A DNA stretch of 64,000 nt from Absidia repens (GCA_002105175.1 MCGE01000024.1:526485-590484); one strand, 5' to 3'; positions 21,940 through 34,027 are shown, numbered from the stretch's first letter. Notes: generated by a model from the sequence alone, not told the origin. Numbers and translations: made by a program.

Positions 21940-22842
21940 TGGTACGGCTCACTTATAATGTCAAATTTTCAATTTTGATTTTATTTTTATGGGTTCAATC
22001 GCAGTTTGAAAAATGCCTTTTAAAGCCTTTTTTTTTTTTTTCCTCCTTCCTTTCTTTTCTTTTCTTTTCCCAAGTCACCGCCATTTCATTGATCTCAATG
22101 AGATGATGTTCGACTGGGATTAGTGTCAGGTCTAGTTTAGAACGGTTTTCAGTTCAGGTCTTACGAGATGCATGGGGAAACCCTTTCATTTTGGATCCAG
22201 AATTTGGGACCACTATTAGATTAACCTTCATCTTAGTTTAGTATTGGTTGTCATTGTTATAATTACTACTGAATAAACTTTGTCTTGCCTTTTTTTATCA
22301 TTGTTTGATTGTCTCACCAAATTTATATACATGGGCTTATTATAAGCAGAGAAATACAAACGGGTGTGTGTCCGTACAACAATAAAAAAAAATGAAGGGA
22401 CGGCACTTTTTATTGTACAAATAATAAATATAATACATAAACTTATCCTCATTTGCAAGTCTTACAATCTACATCTACATCTACATCTACTAGCGACGCT
22501 TGATATGGGAGCGGAAATGAGCAAAAAACAGGACCTTGTTTTTAGTATAATATTTTACAGTTTTCGCGGTGTTTTACAAAATAAATGCACATATCATTTT
22601 CCTTTTGAGTACTTCAGATACGTTTCAAATCCTAGGCCAGCCAGCCAATGTCTTCTTTTTTTGAAGGCCGATAAGTTTTTCTTTTTTTCTTGAAAAAAAA
22701 GACTGATGTACACGTTTTGTTCTTAAAGGACTGAATTATCATGTTTATACATTGTTTTTTTTTTTAGGTGGCCATTTTTTAAAAAACTATCAGCTTTCTA
22801 GGATTCATGCCTAATATTTGACATTATAAGTGAGCCGCACCA
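21940..22842. mobile_element. TIR element, ~0.9 kb, non-coding
   Basis: Terminal inverted repeats of 27 bp with one mismatch: TGGTACGGCTCACTTATAAT at the left end and its complement GTGAGCCGCACCA at the right, flanked on both sides by TA. A TA target duplication and TIRs suggest a Tc1/mariner-pogo type non-autonomous DNA element. No transposase ORF is present. An R1 core fragment lies inside, so one repeat inserted into the other or R1 was captured. Confidence 0.6.
22085..22285 (+). repeat. R1 core inside the TIR element
   Basis: GATTAGTGTCAGGTCTAG, TGCATGGGGAAACCCTTTCA and ACTGAATAAACTTTG match the R1 core. Trailing modules are missing. Confidence 0.65.
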
Positions 22843-23094
22843 TACTCCATAGCGGCTACCGCATAATAAAAGACAAAAAACTATTAGGCGATATCAAGGT
22901 CTTTTAGTATCAGTGCCTAATGCACGCAATATTCCAAGCACACATTGCAAAACCCTTGTAGCAAAAACTTTGTTATCTAGCAAATGGATTTAAATCAGTA
23001 AACTAGATTGATTTGAAGAGGAAAAGGAAAGACGCCAGGTTTACGGGCAGCTGATTCTTTCGAGATTTCTTTCGAGATTCAAATGCCGCTGTTC

Positions 23095-23220
23095 CTTCTA
23101 AATAAATACCTTTTTTCTTTCCATTTTCTATGCTTTCTCTTTCTTTCGCCTTAATTTTACTTCACTTTTTTTTTTCTTTTTCTTTTTCTTTTTTTTTAAA
23201 AAAACAACAACAACTATCTC
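23095..23220 (+). promoter_or_regulatory. Pyrimidine-rich leader of the 23.2-kb gene
   Basis: A long CT-rich stretch ends in an A/C-rich sequence directly before the ATG at 23233, typical of a fungal core promoter and 5' UTR. It supports the chosen start. Confidence 0.4.
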
Positions 23221-23232
23221 TATCTCTCAACA

Positions 23233-25581
23233 ATGGTTACTTTTCTTCATAAATCAAAACTTGGTGAAAGGTGAGGCATTAAAAATACTTAGATTCATGC
23301 TTGTCGCGAGAAACACACTTACTAACATTTTAGCTTTTTTTTTGAAATCCTTTAGAATGACACGTCTCAAGAACTTCAACTCAAGTCAAGATGATCACGC
23401 GGGGTTTACCTTTGTCTGTGCTGAAAATCCAACACCGCAGTCATGTAATGAACAAATTCCTGTTTTTGAAACAGCACGCGCAGACCGCCTCTCTCATCAT
23501 GTGAAATGGAAAGCATCATTTTCTGGCCAAGTAAAAACCCAATTTGGCAAATGCATTGATCTTTATCACGATGTTGTCTACTCTATGAAAGGCCGCCGTC
23601 ACCGAAAGTAAGCTACCCTATTTGGAAAAATAAACAAATATAATAGATGCATAATTTTTACTAATTCCTTCTCTTTTTATTTTTATCATCATCAGTACTG
23701 GTGTAACCGACTGTGTTTATATTCCTCATGAAAGGCATGCCACTCCCATGGCCTCCAATTTTATTGTTGACCAGGCTCAAATCAATCAACATGATGCTTC
23801 CGATTCTTCATCTTGCGCTTTGACTACCACTTCTTTTGCTAGCACTGATGACACTTTCTTATCTCGTACTTTATCTTACTGTGACTTTAATTACTTGCCC
23901 GTTTCTACTGTCTGTGCACCGTCTTCTGGATTGGTCCCCAAAAATGAGCAAGTCACTTTACCGTCCTTCGCAAATGATTCCATTGTCGTGGATTGCTTGA
24001 GTGTTTCTTGTGCCGGCCAACCAAACAATCTGCTTACCCCAGCCAACGTAAGTTTACAGTTGCAGAAATATATATAAACACGCTTCTGCTTTGTTAACCT
24101 TTATTATTGTTTGATTTTTTTTTCATTTATGAACGTTGCTTTAGCCACAAAATCAATGCTGCGCTGATGGTTACGACTATACTCTCTCAATCAAGACAAT
24201 CTGTGGTATAACGTCTATGGTTCCTACATTGCAGCTATACCAAAAACGCGCGCCTTTACGTGAAAATAAAAAGGTAAGCAATATGAAAGCAAAACTTGTG
24301 CTCAAATAACTGAAATAACAAATATTCTATTTTTTTTTTTTCGTAGCCATTCATCGCTCTCTCTGGCAGCATCGGCTTTTTGAAAAATATTCTGAGGAAT
24401 ATTGAAAACTGCAAATTTACTGGAATTTCTCCTCCACTTGATGTTTACAAATCTCTTATCAAGCATGCTTATGGTGCGACCTGTGGCAATCAAATAATCA
24501 AATACCTCCAAACTGATGTTGATCAGATATCTCCGTTTTTGCTAAAAAAAACTCAAGGAAAAGCACGAACAAGCACAAATACAACAGGTAAATGTATTAA
24601 TCGCTTTACCGTTATCATACCTGCTGATCTTTCCTAACCAACCATTACATCTTTGTATCTATATGAATCTAGTCTGAAATTACCTTGGAATGCTCAGTGA
24701 CAAACGCAAATGATGATATGGACTGGGCTAGAACATTTGGTGACCAAGATGATTATATGGACAAATCTTACTCATCTCTTTCAGCAAATACAATTGATGA
24801 ACCATTCCTGGACTTTTCTCAACTCATTTTGACTTTTATGGACCAGCAACACCAATTTAGCAAGATAGAGCAAAGCCAGGTATATCTCTTCCTCGAAGCA
24901 TTTACTCCAATGAAAGGCTCTGGTCCAAGCAACAATGCCGCCCAAAACAGCAATGCCTTCTCAATCAAAAACTCCCTGCTCTCTGATCTCGCTCAAAACA
25001 AAAAACTATTGCCCAAAAAAGAACCTGAAATCCAGGACAATGTTGCATCTCTCTCCTCAACTGAAATCATCACTCGGAAACGGCAACGACATCAAAAACC
25101 CCAACCCCTTGTCAAACGTCAACGAAAAGGCGGTGAATCAACTGCTTTCTCTTTATGCAAAGTGACCTTATCCGAACACCCGCCAACAACCCTCGCCCAA
25201 TCATGCAAACCACCATGCGTTCCTCGTGCTTCTGGACAACAAAATAAGCGCAAAAGGGATCATCAGACATTGGAACCACAACAAAAACGCCGACGAAATG
25301 GGGGCCAGACAGGCTCCTCTTTGGGCAAAAAATCCTTATCAGAACGTCCTTCCAGCACACTGTGCAACCTCAACGGTACTAGGCAACAACAAAACAACAA
25401 GCGCAAAAAAAATAATCAGTCATTTGAACCGCCACGAAAGCGACCAAATCAGGCACAGAAAGAAAACATAGATCCAAACATGTGTGTGAAAATGGCCCTC
25501 AATCATTGTAAGTCTGGAAAGAAAGAATTAAACAAATTATATAATCCCATCGATCTTACCATTCCTTATTTATGTCTTTAG
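23233..25581 (+). CDS. Unrecognised fungal protein with basic repeats
   Basis: Proposed exons: 23233-23270, 23356-23607, 23696-24047, 24145-24273, 24347-24587, 24673-25581, all GT-AG. The exon sum is one base too long. The break fits one extra base in the 8-A run at 24544-24551, because with seven A the exon 5/6 junction becomes in frame. The protein (about 640 aa) has no family I recognise. The N-terminal half is Cys- and Ser-containing and globular-looking. The last exon begins acidic (DDMDWARTFGDQDDYMD) and ends in imperfect repeats of about 40 residues with nuclear-signal-like clusters (NKRKRDHQ, QQKRRRNGG, NKRKKNNQ, PRKRPNQ). A nuclear or nucleic-acid-associated role is possible but only inferred. 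A neat polyadenylation-like site (CAATAAAAT) follows at about 25695. Confidence 0.65.
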
Positions 25582-26124
25582 GAAAAATATAAATATATAC
25601 ATATATATATGTATATCTTATCTCTATTACAATATGGACAAATTAGTATACTTATCCCCCTCTTTTTTCCCATGTCCCAATTTGTTTCATCTCAATAAAA
25701 TACTTTTTTACTTACCAAATTAGCAATACTATGAGTATGACAAAATTATCCGTGGGTGAAGTATGCATCTTCTTCTACCATAAAGGCAATATATTGATGA
25801 TGATGATGATGATGATAATGATTCAATGTCTCGATATAGTGGGAGAGGGAGTTATTATTTTATTTGTTTCTTTTTTGCATACAGAAAGCGGAACAAAATG
25901 CATGAAGGTATACAGACCAACCTGAGCGATTGTGCAAGCTACGGTAGGAACCCACAAAAACGGTATCAACAGGAAAATGAATGATACTGCATTGTTCTTG
26001 TGAATAATACCGATATTTTATGTGGTGGTGATGCTATACGTAGAAATACATCGACCATCTATAACCCTCTTTATTTTTTTTTATTTTCATTGAAATGAAC
26101 AACAGGATTTCAGTGGGAGCAGCA
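25582..26124. other. 3' flank, no further gene
   Basis: Contains the AATAAA-type site near 25695 and an ATG-repeat tract (GATGATGATGATGATGA) near 25797. No gene recognised. Confidence 0.4.
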
Positions 26125-26870
26125 CAGAGAAGGATTCAAATCCCGCACACGTGAAGTTTTATTTTGCCCTTTTTTTTGGCGCTCTTTTCTTTTTCTCTTT
26201 TTTCTCCACCATTTAACTTCTTTAAGATTATGTTGGACTTAGAATAGTGTCAGGAATAATTTAGAAGAGGTTTCATTTCAGGGATTACAACATTCATGGG
26301 GAACCCCTTTCATTTTGGATCTAGGATCTGAAGGCGCCACTAGTTGACTTTTTGGTGCATTCATTAGCTTAGTTTAACGTTAGTTTGTCTATAGTTTGTA
26401 CCTACATCTAAATAAAATATGTCTATCTTTACTCATCGTAATGAAAATTTTCCCATTTGTCTTTCTCATGTCCTGGGCAATAAATCTCTTTTGTACTCCA
26501 TCGCTCCTTTGTGATTAGTGTTAACCATTGTTGTGCTTCAATAAAAGGTATCCTGTTGGCGTTTGTATGCTTTGTTCAGTAGAGTATATTAGATTTATTT
26601 TACAATTGTACCTTAAGATTAGTATCTACTATTGTACAGATCTCGCTTTCTTCTCCCTCATGCTACCTCCAATAAATCCATTGCTACATTGAACATATCA
26701 TCTTTAGTTTTACTATCTCCAATATGCTTCAATAAAATATGCTTTTTTATCAATAAGTTACTTTGTGACCCATCGAATCATCAACAACGTCGCTATAGCG
26801 GTTGTTTTTTGAGAGCGCTGTAAAATGCTTACTGTTCAGTTTACTCACTATGAGCATGACTATTTTTCCC
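26125..26870 (+). repeat. Dispersed repeat R1, copy d
   Basis: CCCGCACACGTGAAG at about 26145, the core at 26215-26420 (CATTCATGGGGAACCCC, TCTAAATAAAATATGTC), and trailing GATTAGTGTTAACCATTG with CAATAAA modules to about 26740. Same order as copies a and b. Confidence 0.7.
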
Positions 26871-27253
26871 CAGGCCCACACCCCGCCCCGCCCTTCAGCG
26901 ATCAGTTTGCCGTTCTATGTCACTCAATATCAAATTTAGTCCTTGCTCCATCGTTCATATTGATAAACCAAGACTCTTCCACCCGTTTAGTTGTCGTTAT
27001 AAACTAGCTTACCTCTATTTCTAGCTTATTCTCTATAATTACTCTATCCCTTCCTAAACCCCTAGAAGCCCAGCATCGGCTTTGCAGATATAGGTCACTT
27101 AATATCAAAGATAGTCCTTATCTTACCCCATCATTCATATTAAAAACCTAGATAATGTTCCCCAGTATTATTATAGTCTCCCCTAGACACGCTGTTTTTA
27201 TTCAGATCACCGCTTTCATCGCATACAACATTAAAATAAAATAAATAAAAACG
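26871..27253. other. No gene recognised
   Basis: Mixed AT-rich DNA with a C-rich patch near 26875. TAGGTCACTTAATATCAAA near 27095 resembles ATGTCACTCAATATCAAA near 26917, a short diverged direct repeat. Confidence 0.35.
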
Positions 27254-27332
27254 TTATCCAGTTGGGCTTCCCCCACGACAGTGCGAAATGGTGGAGATCA
27301 CCAATTCCAACTTACGAAAACCTGCACGATAC

Positions 27333-27372
<40 letters not shown>

Positions 27373-27460
27373 CACCATCCTGACACCCAGTTACTGAATG
27401 ATTTTGCAGAAGTTCCATTTCAGCAGCAGAGCGTTTATTTAAATATAAGGGATATATTAT
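27254..27460 (-). repeat. Dispersed repeat R2, inverted copy
   Basis: Minus-strand order AAATAAACGCTC, TAACTGGGTGTCAG, then CCACCATTTCGCACTG matches R2 copy a at 18975. A 38-base A run interrupts the middle. Confidence 0.55.
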
Positions 27461-27514
27461 AACAGAAAGCAACATGTATTATACAAATAGGAAAAACATA
27501 AAAATAAACACCAT

Positions 27515-27585
27515 GCTATACTATACTATGCTATGCTATGCTATGCTATGCTATACAATACCATACTATGCTAACCTATACAACT
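27515..27585. repeat. TATGC pentanucleotide repeat
   Basis: Repeats of CTATG/CTATA units, including five consecutive TATGC copies. Simple sequence. Confidence 0.8.
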
Positions 27586-27628
27586 ATCTCCACTAATATT
27601 AATGATATATATCCCTATTGGCTGGTTC

Positions 27629-27840
27629 TTATTTGAGCACTTCCAGGTCATGTAATACGGGCGTCTCCATGGCAAGTTTTTGCATCTAATAAGAAAAAGA
27701 AAAAATTACAATGAGCATTTCATGTTGTTTTGTCCGTTTGTTTTAAGTATGGTTGTTTTACCTGGGCAAGCTCGAGAGTCATTCCGTTGGATACCTTTGC
27801 CTTAGTCCAACGTATAGGGGATTTGGGTGGTTGCTTTAAC
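27629..27840 (-). CDS. Terminal exons of an unidentified gene
   Basis: Two exon-like pieces on the minus strand: roughly 27762-27830 (SPIRWTKAKVSNGMTLELAQ), joined by a GT-AG intron to 27629-27685 (METPVLHDLEVLK, then stop). The peptide looks like real coding sequence. It lies just downstream of the Lnt-like stop codon at 27991. It could be an alternative C-terminus of that gene, though I found no phase-compatible donor, or the end of another transcript. Confidence 0.35.
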
Positions 27841-27990
27841 AAACATTGTAAAAGTCACTGGCGTGAGTAGTGCAAAAAGAACAAAGTGGGTAGGTGGAAA
27901 AAACAGAAAGAGGGACGACTAAAATAAAATATAGAGTCAATTTTATTGGGGACTTTTTTTCAGTCACAGCCTGAAAAAGTCAAACGAACC

Positions 27991-30060
27991 TTATGCGGGC
28001 TGAGAATAAAAAAGAGATGTCAAAAAAAAAGCTAAACTAAATAACATACAGCCATAAGGAATAGTATCACCAATGAAATGGCTGTAGATTGTCTTGATCC
28101 GTTTTTGAATTGGCAAGTTGAATAAAACCACCTCGTTGGATATCACCGCTGTTTTTTGTTCAAAATGACCATGGATCACAGGCTCAATCACACCAGAAAT
28201 GCCCTGAGAGATACATCGAAATAAGGTAAACCCATTTTCAACGGCTCGGAGTTGTTGGTTCCGTAAATTGCTCGGACCACCGGCACCTATGACATAGATC
28301 AAAAGGTTAATTTTAACAATAACACCTATCGTTGTCTCTTTTTTTTTTTTTTACCCCAGTTGTATGCTGGTTGCAAAAGGATATCCACGTCACTTTGCCC
28401 TGCTTGAAGAATGAAACTAGGCACCGATAAATCAAAACATATGGCGATTCCAATGCGACCAAATTCTGGAGTATCAGCAAAAAGTAGTTTCCCAGGACCA
28501 GGTTCATTGTTTTCTATATGAGACGAACACGTCAATGAATAATGGTTCGCACATATATAAAACATCTTATACCGTAACTTACCATCAAACGGCAAAGGAT
28601 TCGCCTTGATGTAGTCAATCAAAATATCGCCATGAGGGGATATCAACACAGCCATGTTGTGGTTCACTGGATCACGTCGGTCATAAGCAATCACCAAATA
28701 GATACTGTGTTCCACTGCCACCGCAATTGCCATGTCACGTAATTGTTGTTCTTCTTGCAAGGAATTCGTGAGCACTACTTCTTCTGACCAAAGAACCAAC
28801 TTGGCACCATTCTAAATAAAACAAAATCGGACAAACACACACATACACACACATACAAAGGGAAAAAAAGGGGAAAAAAAAGAGTGGTTAATCAAATGCA
28901 CATTATACCTTTTGTTTTTTACAACTAACCTGAGCAGCAACAGCTGATTTGTTCATCCAGTAAGAATAATCTGACCTCAATTCCATATCAAAGCCTCCAG
29001 GTCCAATAACACAGGCGACAGGTTGGGTTGCCGGTACCCAATCTTTGGTTGGTCGCTGAAAGAAGGAGCCTTTTCGGAACGATGATTTAGCTCCACCGTA
29101 AATGTAAACAAATAAAACTAAAGCCAGATAAATGGAGAACGGATGTTTGATAAGTCGAGATCTTATAAGGGAGAAGGAAGTAGATTGATTGCTAGAAGGG
29201 ATTGCACTACTCGAATCGAGATTTTTATCGGAGGCTGATGATGGCGATGATGCTGATATCGGTGCATGCTGATTGTTGTTGCTGGTAGTCGTAACAGATG
29301 AAGTCGACGCGGTAGAGTTTTTCAGTGACAATACTAATTCCATCCATGATTCACATTCCAAAATACAGGTACCAGATAAAGCCATAAAAAATTCAAGGAG
29401 TGATCTTCCACCTATGTCAGCTATCTGTGCCCATTCAGACCAATCGCTGATACCATTAGAATAGCCCGATCGATCCCCTTTTTCACAAAGAAAAAGATTA
29501 TATGAGTTATTTGTTGCTACTTGTATACATTTTTATTGTTCAGCTCTTACCCCAGTAACCATGTATGTACCAAACACTGGTCCAAACACAAGGGAAAACA
29601 AGTACACGTGCCCAGGCACTTTTGTTTTTTGCGTGAAAGAAGATATGATCAGCCAAAACACTTGACAAAATAACAAGATTGGTTACCAGAGAGTTTCCTA
29701 TCAAAATGAATGGGGGGTTTTGAGTTATAATGAGACCGAAGAATTGTTAAGAGCCACTTACGAATAACACGGGGCAAGTGGATGAAGGCAGGAGTGCCAT
29801 AGTCGTCGAATACACCAAGAGTACCAATGGACACTGCGATAGTATTGGAAATAAGCGCGAATAGACAATTCACCCACTTTTGACGTGTATAGGACAATAA
29901 TATTGGACAGAAACAAAAGGTAAAGAAAGGTATAGGTTGAAGCCCAATGGCGAAAGCTCTAAAAAAAATACCAATTAGAACGCCGACGAGATCAACTAAC
30001 GAAATGATACTGGTTTTACCCCACAGTCAAGAGTAAAAGCAAGTGTGTACAATTCCTCAT
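27991..30060 (-). CDS. Lnt-like membrane CN-hydrolase (N-acyltransferase)
   Basis: Seven exons on the minus strand: 30020-30060, 29762-29958, 29551-29697, 28930-29477, 28583-28811, 28355-28513, 27991-28286. They join in frame to 538 aa. The N-terminal part has several hydrophobic segments (LLLLLTVGAFAIGLQP) and SDWSEWAQIADIGG, which resembles the bacterial Lnt region before its catalytic domain. The nitrilase-type domain follows with a Glu-Lys-Cys arrangement: LVLWSEEVVL (Glu), DYIKANPLPFDG (Lys) and IGIAICFDLSVP (Cys). Then come RAVENGFTLFRC and a C-terminal membrane segment. Bacterial Lnt acylates the N-terminus of lipoproteins; in fungi the substrate is uncertain. The Ser/Thr-rich insert in exon 4 (about residues 170-215) is not typical of bacterial Lnt. 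The topology suggests an endomembrane or plasma-membrane enzyme. Confidence 0.82.
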
Positions 30061-30246
30061 TGTATAAAAGAAAATGGAGATTGTAAAAAAAATATATATA
30101 AATTGTAAAAAGAAAGAAAAAAAAAATTATTTATTGAAGTTTATAAAGACACTATTTTTGGGAGTACCGCAGTACGCCTTTCTTAAAAAGTAAAGCATCT
30201 ATGGCACAGACTATTCCCAGACACTTCGACATCAAACTATACTAAT

Positions 30247-32015
30247 CTATAAATCTACATTATCAGGCTGGGCAACAATAAAGTCATGCACTGTTTTATT
30301 TGTCACTTCCAAAAATCGGCCTGTGCAACTCCCCGGCTTTTGGTCTATGATTTGATACAATAACGTAAAAAATAAAAATAAAAAAGCAGTTTGTTAAATC
30401 AGGAAATACATGTTGTCTGTTTTTTAAAAAAAAAAAACGCTTTACCGAAGGAAGCGCCAGGATCACAATAACATTTTCCATAAGTCAACCAGTGTGGTTC
30501 AGTAGGACAATGTTCAAAGTCATCATGCTTGTACCCAATATCATAGAACCAATGAACATCATTTCGACGTAACATCAAAGAAGCCGCAATGGAATGGACT
30601 GGTGCATCGCCCCATCTATTATTCCATATTCATAATAAAAAATAAAAAAACACTAAGTATAAGCAAACTTGAACAAAAATCGCCTTTTAAATTACCTTTC
30701 GTAGAAGAATCCCCCTTGCTTGTCCAGATGGTTGAAGTAAGCTCTATATCCTGGTGAGCGCACGAATTCCATGGACGCAATCTATATGTATATATCAGTT
30801 ATTCATTGCGATAAAAACACAAAAGTATCAAATAGATGAGATTCACCTACTTCAAAGTTGCTCCAAAAATGACACATGTTGTAAGACAGGCCATTGTCTT
30901 GAGTCACAAATGGAAATAAGCTGTCGGGTCGAGTTCTTGGGTAGATATATTGTGGATGACTTTTTGCAAATTCCACTGTGGTTTGCCAAAGAGTAGGTAC
31001 TGTTGCACTGAGTTCTTCCAACGCCAACGTGAACCCTAATTTTTTTTTTTTTTTCAGAAGAAAATAAAGAGAATCAATCTTTGGTGTGGTCGCGACAGTA
31101 GCATGAATTTTCCAAAAGAGTTACCTTACCATATTTCAAATCACGGTCCTTCATCACTTTGAATGGGTCGTAATCGATATCACAAGAGAATTTGACACCA
31201 GGTTCCACACGCCTAAATAGTGAGTTATTCAAACATACACATACACATACATGTAAAAGACAAAAGTAAGTGAGTTTATATATCATACACATCTTACCTC
31301 TCCCTCCCCCTATGCCCAAGTATATTTCCCTTCCTTACCAGTAGTAGTCTAGATCGTCCAATAAAGGATGTAAAAAAAAGAACCCGGATTGATATCGACA
31401 CATATGCCTGTAGCTTTCACTTCCACCGTAAACTACCCCGTCCGCAGCCATTTTCATTCGGCATTCCTCGGCATAAGTTTGGTTGATCCAGGTAGGGTAG
31501 CTCCAATGTTCGTTAGGTACCAAACCATAGTGGGTAGGGGCGCTCGTCATGATACGCGTCAGTTGAATGAATTCGTCTGTAAATGGTTCTTCGTTCAAGA
31601 AAATCCAGGGGTAGTTGTATTTGTGATTGAAACGATCTTCCAAGTATTGCATGGATGATTTCATAGCATACAGCTCACTATTCCGCACAAGGACGACAAA
31701 AGCGCCCTTAACACGTTCAGGCTGGGTGGGAGTTTGTTTCAACATATCCGCTTTCGGTAAAAGGTGGCGTTTTGATTCATCTGTGTCGATTTGCTGCTTA
31801 GGAATATATACCGTGGGATCTTGTTTTACTTTCTTCAAAAGGAGGTTGTAACATTCTTGAGAGGAATGACAAGGATCAATGGCTTGGGAAGAAATGCGAT
31901 GAAAAGTGGGGGAGAAAAATAAAATCAAAATAAATAAAAACCCCGCCAATACAACCAATAAGGAGAGTTGGGTTCCTGGGCGAGATAATGAGCATTGTCG
32001 ACCGGGGCGAAACAT
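30247..32015 (-). CDS. GT15 alpha-mannosyltransferase (KRE2/MNT1 family), gene 1
   Basis: Six exons on the minus strand: 31339-32015, 31130-31212, 30851-31035, 30696-30781, 30446-30615, 30247-30344, joined in frame to 432 aa. It has the type II topology of Golgi mannosyltransferases: a short basic N-terminus, then a hydrophobic anchor (LLVVLAGFLFILILFF), a stem, and the catalytic domain. Family landmarks are KGAFVVLVRNSEL, LEDRFNHKYNYPWIFLN, YYWRVEPGVKFSCDIDYDPF, YNMCHFWSNFE, LDKQGGFFYERWGDAPVHS and HWLTYGKCYCDP. Known members add alpha-1,2-mannose from GDP-mannose to O- and N-glycans in the Golgi with Mn2+. A second GT15 gene lies directly upstream in the same orientation, so this is a local duplication. 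The ATG at 32015 gives a sensible anchor. Confidence 0.93.
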
Positions 32016-32380
32016 GAGAGGGACTATAGAACGAAAAAATAAAAATAAAAATAAATAAATAAAAATTATAAAGATGTGATGATATAAATATGATGTAAAT
32101 CAAACATCAAGACTATAATGTCAGAGAAGACAGAAAAAAGAAAATGGTCCGAATGGATGATAACAAAGTATACGAGAACATTCCGTAGCAATATTGAAGA
32201 ATGGCGGGGTGCTCTCGGATGAAAATCCAATCTGAAAGCCAAAAAACTTATTCATTCAAAAAAAAAAAAAGACTTTTGTACATTATACCAGCATCCCTGA
32301 AATTCCGCCCTTTATTCAATCAATACTTTGAATGCTGCGTTGCTTCTTTGTAAGTAATAAAAATGGACACCAACCAAAAA

Positions 32381-34027
32381 TCACGCTTGTTTATTTTCCA
32401 TTTGTGACATGATAAATCGGGCCGTATCCACAATTGATAATGGATTAATATATTGTAAAAATCGAATGGAGCAGCTGCCTACATCGAACACTATTTGCAA
32501 ATACATTATATACGTTATAGATAATGTTGATGACATTCATAACATGAGGAATTCTAATCTGATGAACCTTACCATCATTTTCACGAGTATCACAAGCACA
32601 TTTATTTATATACTCAATGTTTAATGGGCAGTGAGATACAAATCCATCCTTCTGCAGTCCAATTTCATTGAAAAACTCGATCTTATCGGTATTTAAAAAC
32701 ATGGCAATCACCATGGTGCGATACACTGAATCTGTCAACCTAAAAAAACAAAACCCCAATATAAATTATCCCATCCATCATTTCTTTTTTTTTTTTTGGT
32801 TGGGTTTTACTTTTCATAAAAGAAAGCCCCTTGATGGTCCATGTGCGCAAAAAAATGTTGGTGCTGAACCGATTTTAAAAATTGTACATCCATGATTTCA
32901 AACAGCGACCAAAAATGGCAGGAATTATAACCATGTCGTTCTATCATAGCTTGCATGATAGTCTGATCCTGTGGAAGTACTTGATACGTTGCATAACTAT
33001 TCATGTAATTTTTAGTCATTTTCCAAATAGCTTCTGTCGCTTTTTGTTCTTGGTATCTTCTCGTCACTGCGAAGCCGTACGTTTTGTTGTTCCTGACCAT
33101 TTTTTCAAACGGATCATCCTCAACATCCGTCATATGACAAGAAAATGACATCCCAGGTTCAATCCTCCATATATAGTTGACATTATTAAATAGGGGATGG
33201 TGATAAAATAAACCTGATTGATACCTAAATCCATAAAGTAAAATAAAATAAAATAAAATAAATGCGGAGTTTGATCAATGGCTTGGACGCATAATAAAGA
33301 ATAATTGGGTTATACATTACCTCTTCATTTGCAAAACAGAGATATCTTCTTGAGTAGTGTCAGAATTTCCCATGCTTTTCTTTAGCTTATCCAAATTTAT
33401 CCAGGACGGGTATGCATATGCTTCAGGATCAATCTTTCCATAAAAAACGGGTCCAGACGGGATAGAAGAGGTATATTTGATGAAGTCCTCCGTGAAACCC
33501 TCCGCGCATAAAAGTACCCATGGATAATTCCACTGGTGATTGAACCGGTCTTCTAAACTTCGCATAGTTTCACGTACTTTTTGTACGTCTTCATTTCGCA
33601 CCGCCATGTAAAGTACACCATGAACAGGGAGGGATGCCCAAGTACTATTGTTAATAAAGGCATCATGTTTAATACGTGATACCGGATACGAGAGTGCTTG
33701 GTGCTCTAATGCATAGTCGGCTTTGCTGATATCATTTGGTCCTTCAAATGAAGTATCGTCGAAACAAAGGGTGCGATAGCGACGACAAAAAGATTGTATC
33801 AAGCGTAGATGGTTATTGTCTCTACCTTCTTCATCGGTTTCGATATTGGAAAAATGGATAATGATGAATATTGAGAAAATAGCAAAAAGTGTTAAAAGAA
33901 AAATGCAGCTACACAACCGACGGTGTTGTTTTGAAACGCCGCTCTTTTTTTTAGGGTGATGGTACGATGTAGATCTATGTAGTCTCTTTTTTCCGTCGTG
34001 GTATATTTGTAATAATGTCCAACTCAT
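32381..34027 (-). CDS. GT15 alpha-mannosyltransferase (KRE2/MNT1 family), gene 2
   Basis: Four exons on the minus strand: 33321-34027, 32811-33224, 32573-32739, 32381-32478, joined in frame to 461 aa. It has a basic cytosolic tail, a membrane anchor (FLLTLFAIFSIFIIIHF), and the GT15 core: GVLYMAVRNEDV, LEDRFNHQWNYPWVLL, IWRIEPGMSFSCHMTDVEDDPF, NSCHFWSLFE, MDHQGAFFYEK and HCPLNIEYINKCACD. The role is the same as its neighbour's: transfer of mannose in the Golgi. It differs in having fewer introns, a SLFEIM instead of SNFEIA motif, and LTDSVYRTM where gene 1 has WGDAPVHSI, so the acceptor site may differ. Gene 1 starts 366 bp further along in the same orientation. Divergence between the two is high, so the duplication is old. 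Confidence 0.92.

Noticed and set aside
22364..22693. 109-codon plus ORF
   Set aside because: Lies within the TIR element, composition is AT-driven, and the peptide has no recognisable feature.
27254..27475. Phe-rich ORF and its Lys-rich shadow
   Set aside because: Created by a 38-base A run inside R2.
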